Shown here piece after piece: positions 1 to 4,590 of a DNA stretch of 5,042 nucleotides (position 1 is the first letter of the stretch; each line of letters starts with the position of its first letter). A program made the position numbers and the translations under genes. Source of the DNA: Chloroflexota bacterium (GTDB lineage: Bacteria > Chloroflexota > Dehalococcoidia > Plut-88900). The stretch covers positions 1-5,042 of the forward strand of contig JACZVB010000147.1 in NCBI GenBank assembly GCA_022572865.1, in the 5' to 3' direction. Under the pieces are notes generated by a model. The model did no database searches and was not told the DNA's origin. It was given only the letters and a program-made list of their open reading frames with translations.

Positions 1-24
1 GGGTACCCCCCAGATTTATTTTTC

Positions 25-70
25 TCCCCCTCACCCTTGTTAAGGGAGAGGGGGACACAGGGGGTGAGGG
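25..70. repeat. C/G-rich inverted repeat, dispersed-repeat-like
   Basis: TCCCCCTC (25-32) pairs with GAGGGGGA (48-55), and CCCTT (34-38) pairs with AAGGG (42-46), around a 3-nt loop. This gives a 13-bp stem with one A-A mismatch. CCCTCACCC (28-36) can instead pair with GGGTGAGGG (62-70), so two folds compete. No T-run follows the hairpin on either strand, so it is not a classical intrinsic terminator. Short CCCTCACCC/CCCTCTCCC units of this type are a common intergenic repeat theme in bacterial genomes; membership of a family is inferred from resemblance. Confidence 0.6.
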
Positions 71-119
71 TCGAAACTGTTATTACACACTCTCTCACCT
101 GCGTGGTCTCATCATTATG

Positions 120-148
120 TAAAATAGGGGCCTTCCTACGCAAAGGCC
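120..148 (-). terminator. Weak candidate terminator of the LLM operon
   Basis: Read on the minus strand, GGCCTT (148-143) and AAGGCC (134-129) form a 6-bp stem with an 8-nt loop. CC and then TATTTT follow. It lies about 75 nt beyond the stop codon of the second LLM gene, in the right orientation. The stem is short and the T-run is interrupted, so termination here is only plausible. The GC-rich CCCGGGCCCCGGG hairpin at 178-190 lies between the gene and this site and has no T-run. Confidence 0.35.
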
Positions 149-223
149 TTTGGAATGGCGGAAGCCCGTCACCGCCGCCCGGGCCCCGGGTGTGCCGAAG
201 GAACGAAGCGCACGTGGCAAAAC

Positions 224-1240
224 CTACCTGCCGAAGGCCTGGTACGTGGCGTCCCGATAGTGGTCCTTGATCTCAGAAGGGGCGCCGTAGCTGGTCTGGG
301 CCAGCAATACGGAATCAGCAAACCCCTCCAGCTCCTTGATCTTCTCTCTCACCTGGTCGGCGGTGCCGATGACGGTGAACGCCTCCACCATCTCATCCGG
401 GACGGCGTCGATCACCTCGGGGCCGTAGCCCCCCTGCATGAACATCTCCCGGATGTGGGCCGCCTCCTTCTCGAACCCGTGCCATGCGAAGACGGTCTGA
501 TACGGCTTGGTGACCGCAGAGAAGGCGATGGTGTCCTTGTAGTCGTGGACGGCCTGCTTCCTGTCCCGGGTGATGGCCACGCTGATACAGGCGCAGAAGT
601 CGAAGTTTTTGCGCTCCCGCCCCGAGCGTTTGAGGCCCGTGACCACGTTGGGCCACATCACCTCCCTCATCCACTTGGGAGTGCAGATGGAGTGGGGGAT
701 CAGGCCATCGGCCACGTCGCCCGCCATCCGGCACATACCCTCCCTCATGGCGCCGACGTAGATGGGGACCCGCTCCCGCACCCGCTTCTGGGGCCTGTGC
801 CACCCCTGGACATCGATGTCGTAGTACCGGCCCTTGAACCGCACCGGTTCCCCCGCGGCGGCCTTTTCCATAATGGCCCTGGTGATCTGAATGCACTCCT
901 TCATGTGGGGCGCAGGGCGGCCATGGGACACGCCGTACCACCGTTCGTTTATCGTTTTGAAGCCCGGGGCCAGGCCCAGGTTGAACCGGCCTCGGGATAG
1001 GGCGTCCAGGTCCAGGGCAGTGATGGCCGTCTCCATGGGGCTGCGGGTGAAAGCGTAGGCGATGTTGCTGCCCAAGTTGATCCGCTTGGTATGCCCTGCT
1101 ATCGCGGCCAGGGGCACGAAGGGCGAGTTGTAGTAGTGGGTGGACCAGATCCCATCGAAGCCGGCGTCCTCGGCCCGAACGGCCTCGGCTATCTGGGAGT
1201 CCATGTCGGCGTCGATGTCCAGGCCCACGTAGTATCGCAT
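224..1240 (-). CDS. LLM class flavin/F420-dependent oxidoreductase (second gene of pair)
   Basis: This is a 338-residue luciferase-like monooxygenase (PF00296-type TIM barrel), predicted to be a soluble cytoplasmic enzyme that uses reduced FMN or F420. Landmarks are AEDAGFDGIW (23-32), SPFVPLAAIA (39-48), INLGSNIAYAFTRSP (54-68), the LSRGRFNLGLAPG loop (81-93), GRPAPHMKE (107-115), VPIYVGAMREGM (158-169), GDVADGL (174-180) and a C-terminal VIGTAD (290-295). The motif order resembles F420-dependent LLM proteins of the MSMEG_2256 type, so F420 is a reasonable but unproven cofactor call. Length is normal for the family. The start is ATG at 1240. A strong AGGAGG (1262-1257) overlaps the stop codon of the upstream paralogue but sits 16 nt from the ATG, which is longer than usual. 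The gene is 20 nt downstream of its paralogue and surely co-transcribed. The substrate cannot be read from the sequence. Confidence 0.93.
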   Translation of the reverse strand: MRYYVGLDIDADMDSQIAEAVRAEDAGFDGIWSTHYYNSPFVPLAAIAGHTKRINLGSNIAYAFTRSPMETAITALDLDALSRGRFNLGLAPGFKTINERWYGVSHGRPAPHMKECIQITRAIMEKAAAGEPVRFKGRYYDIDVQGWHRPQKRVRERVPIYVGAMREGMCRMAGDVADGLIPHSICTPKWMREVMWPNVVTGLKRSGRERKNFDFCACISVAITRDRKQAVHDYKDTIAFSAVTKPYQTVFAWHGFEKEAAHIREMFMQGGYGPEVIDAVPDEMVEAFTVIGTADQVREKIKELEGFADSVLLAQTSYGAPSEIKDHYRDATYQAFGR

Positions 1241-1260
1241 AGGAGTTTGTGTCTATCCTC

Positions 1261-2286
1261 CTACCGGCCAAAGGTCTCGAAGAGGGCTTTCTCGTACTCA
1301 GCGACCCGCTCCTTGGGGACGAAGTAGCTCGGGACATTGAAGTCGATGGCGTCGCAGACCTCGGCGAACTCTGCCACCCGCTTGCGGGCTTCGTCCGCGG
1401 TCCCGACGATAACGAAGGTATCGACCATCTCCTGGTGGACCGGCTCCAGCACCTCGGGCCCGAACCCCTTGAGCTTCACGAACGCGTCCCTGATCTGGGC
1501 CGCCTCCTTCTCGAACCCGTGCCAGGCCACAAGGGGGTGATAGGTGCGAACCGTCGTATAGAACCCGGGCACTCCCCGGGCGTCCAGATAGCCCTGTTTT
1601 TTGTCCCTGGTGATGGCCACCGTCACCGAGGCCCAAACCTCGATCTCTTTTCTGTCCCTTCCGGAGCGTTTCAGGCCGATGGCCACGTTGGGAAGGATCA
1701 CCTCTTTTATCCATTTTAGGGACCACATGGGAAACCCGAGAATGCCATCGGCCACGTCGCCCGCGGCCCGGGTCATTCCCTCCCGCACCGCCGCCATGAA
1801 AATGGGGATGTGTCCTCTCACGGGCTGGCGTGATCCGCCCCAGCCTCGCATATCTATGTCGTAGTACTTCCCTTCGAACCTTACCGGCTCTCCCTTTCCT
1901 ATCGCCTCGATGATTCGCCTGACCGCCTGGACACACTCCTTGAGGTGAGGGGCCGGACGCCCATAGTCATGAATACCGTGCCAACTCTCGTTTAGTCGCC
2001 GCACCCCCGAGCCCAGGCCGAGGATGAACCGGCCCTCGGTTATCGCATCCAGGTCCAGGGCGGTGATGGCCGTCTCCAGAGGGCTGCGGGTGAAGCCGTA
2101 GGCGATGCTGGAGCCCAGATGGATCTTCGGGACGTGGGGGGCTACGGTGGCCAGGGGCACGAAGGGCGAGGTGAACAGCTCGTTGGACCAGGCAACGTCA
2201 AACCCCGCCGACTCGATCATCCTGGCCTGCTCTATCAGCGCTGCCGGCTCCATGTTGTCGCCCAGAGCGTAACCGTATTTGACCAT
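1261..2286 (-). CDS. LLM class flavin/F420-dependent oxidoreductase (first gene of pair)
   Basis: This 341-residue luciferase-like oxidoreductase is clearly a paralogue of the next gene; about half the residues are identical by eye. It keeps the same order of motifs: SAGFDVAW, SPFVPLATVA, IHLGSSIAYGFTRSP, ITEGRFILGLGSG, YGRPAPHLKE, IPIFMAAVREGM, GDVADGI and VIVGTADEA, and ends in ETFGR where the partner ends in QAFGR. As in other LLM proteins it should bind a reduced flavin or deazaflavin in a TIM barrel. I chose ATG at 2286 because AGGGGGTGA (2300-2292) ends 5 nt before it, the same layout as the VOC gene. A GTG at 2295 would add three residues but lies inside that Shine-Dalgarno sequence. 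The gene has no signal peptide and is first in the minus-strand operon, with a promoter at 2337-2366. Cofactor and substrate are inferred only to family level. Confidence 0.93.
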   Translation of the reverse strand: MVKYGYALGDNMEPAALIEQARMIESAGFDVAWSNELFTSPFVPLATVAPHVPKIHLGSSIAYGFTRSPLETAITALDLDAITEGRFILGLGSGVRRLNESWHGIHDYGRPAPHLKECVQAVRRIIEAIGKGEPVRFEGKYYDIDMRGWGGSRQPVRGHIPIFMAAVREGMTRAAGDVADGILGFPMWSLKWIKEVILPNVAIGLKRSGRDRKEIEVWASVTVAITRDKKQGYLDARGVPGFYTTVRTYHPLVAWHGFEKEAAQIRDAFVKLKGFGPEVLEPVHQEMVDTFVIVGTADEARKRVAEFAEVCDAIDFNVPSYFVPKERVAEYEKALFETFGR

Positions 2287-2291
2287 GTTAT

Positions 2292-2300
2292 TCACCCCCT
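2292..2300 (-). promoter_or_regulatory. Shine-Dalgarno site that decides the LLM start
   Basis: On the minus strand AGGGGGTGA lies 5 nt before the ATG at 2286. It overlaps the alternative GTG start at 2295, so the ATG is favoured. The VOC gene across the divergent region has a near copy, GGGGGGT followed by AATCCA and ATG. Confidence 0.65.
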
Positions 2301-2336
2301 GATGATGCTCTCGTACCGCGCCTGACGCCGATGGCT

Positions 2337-2366
2337 AATATACAAGCCTCCCCTCGGCCTTGGCAA
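2337..2366 (-). promoter_or_regulatory. Sigma-70-type promoter of the LLM operon
   Basis: On the minus strand TTGCCA (2366-2361) and TATATT (2342-2337) are separated by 18 nt. Transcription would start near 2330, giving a leader of roughly 45 nt before the ATG at 2286. The position and orientation fit the LLM operon and no better candidate is visible. Confidence 0.55.
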
Positions 2367-2372
2367 ATTGCC
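2362..2372. promoter_or_regulatory. Palindrome over the -35 box, possible operator
   Basis: GGCAA-A-TTGCC is an 11-bp perfect inverted repeat covering most of the -35 hexamer of the LLM promoter. A repressor bound here would block RNA polymerase. No regulator gene is in the window, so the role is inferred from position alone. Confidence 0.3.
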
Positions 2373-2455
2373 CCAATAGGCCAGCCCTCACCCTCTCTCG
2401 CCGGCCCCCCGGCAACAACCGCTTCTAGCAGGCTAATGAAATATGGGGTGTGCAG

Positions 2456-2500
2456 TCCCGAGTATCGGGATTGCCGGGAGTTTGTCCCGACTTATCGGGA
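2456..2500. repeat. Two tandem TCCCGA/TCGGGA palindromes
   Basis: TCCCGA-gta-TCGGGA (2456-2470) and TCCCGA-ctta-TCGGGA (2485-2500) have identical 6-bp arms and near-identical spacers, each followed by TT. Their centres are about 29-30 bp apart, close to three helical turns. CCGGGA (2474-2479) lies between them. They sit near the middle of the divergent region, so they could be paired operator sites for a dimeric regulator of both transcription units, or two units of a dispersed palindromic repeat. There is no T-run, so a terminator is unlikely. Confidence 0.65.
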
Positions 2501-2564
2501 TTCAACATCCTCCTAGACACCTCCTCGATAAAGGCCGATTGTGGATTGAGCACCTATCGAGCGC

Positions 2565-2570
2565 TATAAT
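2565..2570 (+). promoter_or_regulatory. -10 box of the VOC gene promoter
   Basis: TATAAT is a perfect -10 consensus 47 nt before the ATG at 2617. No good -35 hexamer lies at 16-18 nt; TTGTGG (2539-2544) would need a 20-nt spacer. The promoter may therefore depend on an activator, possibly at the CTCGATA/TATCGAG repeat (2524-2530 and 2555-2561) that flanks the expected -35 region. Confidence 0.5.
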
Positions 2571-2616
2571 GAAAACTGAAACTGTTGCCTGTTTAAAAAG
2601 CAAGGGGGGTAATCCA

Positions 2617-3063
2617 ATGATCAAGATAAAACGTTTGGGACACCTGGTGATCCGGGTCAGGAACGTAAAGCGCTCAGAGGAGTTCTACAGCAACGTCCTG
2701 GGGCTGGAGGTCAAAGGCCGGTACGACGACAAAATGGTGTTCTTCCGGAGCAACCATGAGGTGGACCACGACCTGGCCATTATGGGGATCGGCGACGACG
2801 CCCCTGGCCCCGAGGCCACCCGGGTGGGGCTCTACCACTTCGCCTACGAGCTGGGCTCGTTAGACGATCTGCGGGAGGCCTACGGCAGCATCAAGGAGAA
2901 AGGGGTCAGCATAGCCGGATTCGGGGACCACGGCGTCACCAAGGGCCTCTACATATTCGATCCCGATGGCAACGAGATCGAGCTCTATGCCATCGCCCCT
3001 CAGCACGAGGACACCCCCCTGGAGGAGCTCCTGACGGAGCCTCAGGCCTCAAGGGCCGGGTGA
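2617..3063 (+). CDS. VOC-fold protein with extradiol-dioxygenase-like active site
   Basis: This is a 148-residue single-domain vicinal oxygen chelate protein (glyoxalase/bleomycin-resistance/dioxygenase superfamily). The fold signatures are GHLVIRVRNVKRSEEFY (8-24), the LGLEV turn (28-32), GLYHFAYEL (71-79) and LYIFDPDGNEIELY (111-124). His9, His74 and Glu122 match the 2-His-1-carboxylate metal triad. His51 (in HDLAIM), His105 and Tyr112 fall where extradiol ring-cleaving enzymes of the BphC type keep their acid/base residues; the Tyr-to-Glu spacing of 10 is the same. This suggests an Fe(II) or Mn(II) ring-cleaving dioxygenase rather than an antibiotic-binding protein, but it is only one domain, whereas BphC has two. 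The ATG is set by GGGGGGT 6 nt upstream; upstream in-frame codons lack protein character. The gene is divergent from the LLM operon. A remnant of a second copy of its 3' end lies at 3932-3988. Confidence 0.9.
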   Translation: MIKIKRLGHLVIRVRNVKRSEEFYSNVLGLEVKGRYDDKMVFFRSNHEVDHDLAIMGIGDDAPGPEATRVGLYHFAYELGSLDDLREAYGSIKEKGVSIAGFGDHGVTKGLYIFDPDGNEIELYAIAPQHEDTPLEELLTEPQASRAG

Positions 3064-3248
3064 TAAGTGCCCCCCGCTCGTCCTAGGTCTAACTAGATAA
3101 ACTTACGGGAGTGGCAATCTACCTCACGGTGCCCGCAGCCCGAGAGACGGCTTTGTCGGATCAAGGGGATGTTTGACGGTGTTCCTGGTTGAGACTACCG
3201 TGGCCCTGGTCCAGGATAACGCTGTGCTTGCGCTCCCGACTTTCGAAA

Positions 3249-3283
3249 CGGAAATTCCGCTTAACCAGATTGTACGGTATAAA
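3249..3283 (+). promoter_or_regulatory. Candidate promoter and palindrome for the NTF2-like gene
   Basis: A -10-like TATAAA (3278-3283) lies 26 nt before the ATG at 3309. The perfect palindrome CGGAA-A-TTCCG (3249-3259) occupies the expected -35 region, right after another palindrome, TTTCGAAA (3241-3248). The -35 match itself is poor, so the promoter is tentative. Expression could also come by read-through from the VOC gene 245 nt upstream, since no terminator is apparent in between. Confidence 0.3.
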
Positions 3284-3308
3284 TATAGCCTTAGCTTAGG
3301 AGATTGAG

Positions 3309-3698
3309 ATGCAACTGGCGCTCAAAGAGGACGCGGTCACCAGGGCAACCATCGACATGATCAACCGGATTGACGATGCCTTTAATCGCCACGATGTGGA
3401 CGGCATCATGGCGCTGATGACCGAAGATTGTGTATTTGAGGACGTTGCGCCGGCGCCAGATGGCCAGCGGCTGGAAGGGCAGGCGGCGGTTAGAGGAGCA
3501 TGGGAAAGCCTCTTCGCCGAGTTTCACGATGCATATTTCGAAGAGGAAGAGCTGTTCGCAGCAGGCGATAGGTGTGTCACTCGATATATCTTCACCTGGA
3601 AGGACAGTGACGGCAATCCGGGCAGGGTTCGGGGATCAGACATCTTCCGAGTCAGAGACGGCAAGGTGTCTGAGAAGCTGAGCTACGTAAAGGAATAA
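3309..3698 (+). CDS. NTF2/SnoaL-like protein
   Basis: This 129-residue protein has the nuclear transport factor 2-like cone fold used by SnoaL-type cyclases, ketosteroid isomerases and many small-molecule binding proteins. The usual elements are an N-terminal helix ending FNRHDVDGIMALM (25-37), the strand TEDCVFEDV (38-46), the LEGQAAVRGAWESLFAEF helix (55-72), and C-terminal strands GDRCVTRYIFTW (86-97) and VRGSDIFRVRDGKV (107-120). Length is typical. The start is supported by AGGAGA 5 nt upstream of the ATG. No signal peptide or membrane segment is present. The family is catalytically diverse and no diagnostic active-site set is evident, so a specific reaction cannot be given. Its place after a VOC enzyme and LLM oxidoreductases suggests it acts on a product of that neighbourhood. 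It is followed by a probable terminator. Confidence 0.9.
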   Translation: MQLALKEDAVTRATIDMINRIDDAFNRHDVDGIMALMTEDCVFEDVAPAPDGQRLEGQAAVRGAWESLFAEFHDAYFEEEELFAAGDRCVTRYIFTWKDSDGNPGRVRGSDIFRVRDGKVSEKLSYVKE

Positions 3699-3725
3699 AG
3701 AGGTCTAAACGGGGAGCCGTGATTT

Positions 3726-3750
3726 GGGCCAACCCGAGGCCTCATTTTTT
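3726..3750 (+). terminator. Probable intrinsic terminator after the NTF2-like gene
   Basis: GGGCC (3726-3730) and GGCCT (3738-3742) form a 5-bp GC-rich stem with a 7-nt loop, followed by CA and six T residues (3745-3750). It lies 28 nt after the stop codon, on the coding strand. The stem is short, so strength is uncertain. Confidence 0.5.
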
Positions 3751-3756
3751 ACCTGA

Positions 3757-3762
3757 TATAAT
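3757..3762 (+). promoter_or_regulatory. -10 box of the tRNA-Thr promoter
   Basis: TATAAT lies 26 nt before the first base of the tRNA, right after the T-run of the preceding terminator. No convincing -35 hexamer is seen at 16-18 nt spacing. Position and consensus -10 make it the best promoter candidate for the tRNA. Confidence 0.4.
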
Positions 3763-3788
3763 GGCCAGAGGACGATTTTAGCTTAAAA

Positions 3789-3863
3789 GCCCGCGTAGCT
3801 CAGTGGTAGAGCAGCGGTTTTGTAAACCGCAGGTCATGGGTTCGAATCCCTTCGCGGGCTCCA
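3789..3863 (+). tRNA. tRNA-Thr (anticodon UGU)
   Basis: The cloverleaf is complete. The acceptor stem GCCCGCG (3789-3795) pairs with CGCGGGC (3853-3859). The D-arm is GCTC/GAGC, and the anticodon stem GCGGT/ACCGC encloses loop TTTGTAA with anticodon TGT at 3821-3823, reading ACA. The variable loop is AGGTC and the T-loop TTCGAAT. The discriminator is T3860 and CCA is encoded (3861-3863). The T-stem ATGGG/CCCTT has one internal T-T mismatch at its second pair; the usual partner there would be A. The gene marks the edge of a composition change, and tRNA 3' ends are common integration sites, but no second copy of the 3' end is in the window. Confidence 0.97.
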
Positions 3864-3931
3864 CTCTTTAGGCACCAGGGTAGTGACCATACCTGAGGTC
3901 ATCGGAGGTGCGTGTCCGGGGAGTTGCAAGA

Positions 3932-3988
3932 GAGGACACACCCCTGGAGACGCTTCTCACCGAGCCCCAGGCCTCAAGGGCCGGGTGA
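3932..3988 (+). pseudogene. Remnant of the 3' end of a second VOC gene
   Basis: In-frame codons read EDTPLETLLTEPQASRAG and then TGA, matching the last 18 residues of the intact VOC protein (3007-3063) at all but one position. Six codons differ: five changes are synonymous and one is Glu to Thr. Similarity continues about 20 nt past the stop (TGATAA, then a C-run and GCTCG). This pattern indicates descent from a coding gene that diverged under selection, rather than a fresh copy. Upstream of 3932 I cannot trace the rest of the gene; the fragment is cut off between it and the tRNA. It is not expected to make a protein. Confidence 0.8.
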
Positions 3989-4018
3989 TAAAGTCCCCGC
4001 TCGCCTTGAGATTGTCTG

Positions 4019-4095
4019 CACTGCCTGTCCTGAGCCCCATCGAAGGGAGCTAGTCGCAGTGTCGAAGGATGAGCGGGATATGAGCGCGCGTAGCG
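4019..4095. repeat. Dispersed-repeat-like block with CCTGAGC/TCGAAGGG motifs
   Basis: CCTGAGC (4029-4035) and TCGAAGGG (4040-4047) are followed by a second TCGAAGG plus TGAGC (4062-4074). CACTGC (4019-4024) and GCAGTG (4056-4061) form an inverted repeat enclosing the first unit. On the other strand this reads as the CCTTCGA...GCTCAGG sequence that recurs in intergenic DNA of many environmental bacterial genomes. Assignment to that repeat class rests on recognition; no second full copy exists in this window. Confidence 0.5.
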
Positions 4096-4129
4096 AGCCA
4101 TCTCAAATGAAGCACAAGGCAGGTGGAGC

Positions 4130-4552
4130 ATGAACTACTTAGGTTTTTTGGGACCTGGAGCGAAAGTTCTGGTGTATATGCACAGCCAACAGGGAGACGA
4201 CATTCAAAATACATCGTGGTATCACAAACATTTGGAGGGGGACATCGTACTCACTCGTCCTCTTCTTCTGTGGGATAAGTCGGGATTGACCATGTCATTG
4301 CGGCAGGAGGAGCCGACTTTGGGACTAGAGATACCTACTGAACGTATTGTCGGACTAAAGCTATGCTATGACCCTTCTCTGATAGGGCAAGGAGATGAGG
4401 TCCGCATTAAGTTGGTGCACAATTTAAATGGCAATTCATCAATAAAGGGCAAAGTGGAACACAAAGACGACTGGTCGATCACTATTAACGATGACGGCAC
4501 AATCTGGGAAATTCCTTGGTCTAATATAATCGTAGTTGAACAACTGCCCTGA
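4130..4552 (+). CDS. Unknown 140-residue protein, two tandem beta-barrel-like units
   Basis: I do not recognise a family. The protein is soluble-looking, without signal peptide or membrane helix, and rich in beta-type sequence. It appears to hold two related units. Unit 1 (about 12-78) has KVLVYM, LEGDIVL (35-41), LTMSLR and LEIPTERIVGLKL (66-78). Unit 2 (about 90-139) has EVRIKLV, IKGKVEH (105-111), WSITIN and WEIPWSNIIVVEQL (126-139). In both units a Gly-containing strand is followed by an EIP-x3-I strand, as in small Sm/SH3-like barrels; this fold is inference. AGGTGGAG lies just before the ATG, slightly closer than usual. The gene is AT-richer than genes left of the tRNA (about 43-45% GC in two counted 60-nt samples). 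It ends 38 nt before the KAP NTPase gene, so the two probably form one transcript and may work together. Confidence 0.8.
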   Translation: MNYLGFLGPGAKVLVYMHSQQGDDIQNTSWYHKHLEGDIVLTRPLLLWDKSGLTMSLRQEEPTLGLEIPTERIVGLKLCYDPSLIGQGDEVRIKLVHNLNGNSSIKGKVEHKDDWSITINDDGTIWEIPWSNIIVVEQLP

Positions 4553-4590
4553 CCGACAGCATTACCCCGCTAGTCAGAACGGAAAACGCC

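Larger units (their letters stand above)
2296..2616. other. Divergent intergenic control region (about 320 nt)
   Basis: This gene-free stretch separates the minus-strand LLM operon from the plus-strand VOC gene. It holds the LLM promoter (2337-2366) with a palindrome over its -35 box, a small GCCGG/CCGGC hairpin (2400-2413), two tandem palindromes (2456-2500), a CTCGATA/TATCGAG inverted repeat (2524-2561) and a TATAAT box for the VOC gene (2565-2570). Open frames crossing it have no ribosome binding site or protein-like character, so I see no gene in it. Confidence 0.7.

Noticed and set aside
155..1000. Long plus-strand open frame opposite the second LLM gene
   Set aside because: It is antisense to a clear LLM gene and its sequence is Pro/His/Gly/Val-rich with no domain, as expected from the complement of a GC-rich gene.
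1249..1719. Plus-strand open frame opposite the first LLM gene
   Set aside because: It shadows the conserved LLM coding strand and has no ribosome site or recognisable motif.
2456..2500. CRISPR-like array
   Set aside because: Only two short palindromic units exist, with no regular repeat-spacer pattern and no cas gene.
2443..2616. Longer N-terminus for the VOC protein (58 extra codons in frame)
   Set aside because: The extension covers the palindromes and the TATAAT box, lacks protein-like sequence, and the ATG at 2617 has its own strong Shine-Dalgarno and begins exactly where the VOC fold does.
3064..3308. Terminator or RNA gene between the VOC and NTF2-like genes
   Set aside because: Only small palindromes (such as CCTGG-T-CCAGG at 3205-3215) without T-runs are present; nothing supports a structured RNA.
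3868..4131. Minus-strand 87-codon open frame after the tRNA
   Set aside because: It reads through the CCTTCGA/GCTCAGG repeat block and the VOC remnant; the PFDGAQD-type translation is typical of that repeat, not of a protein.
3912..4133. Plus-strand 73-codon open frame after the tRNA
   Set aside because: It crosses the VOC remnant out of frame and then the repeat block, with no ribosome binding site.
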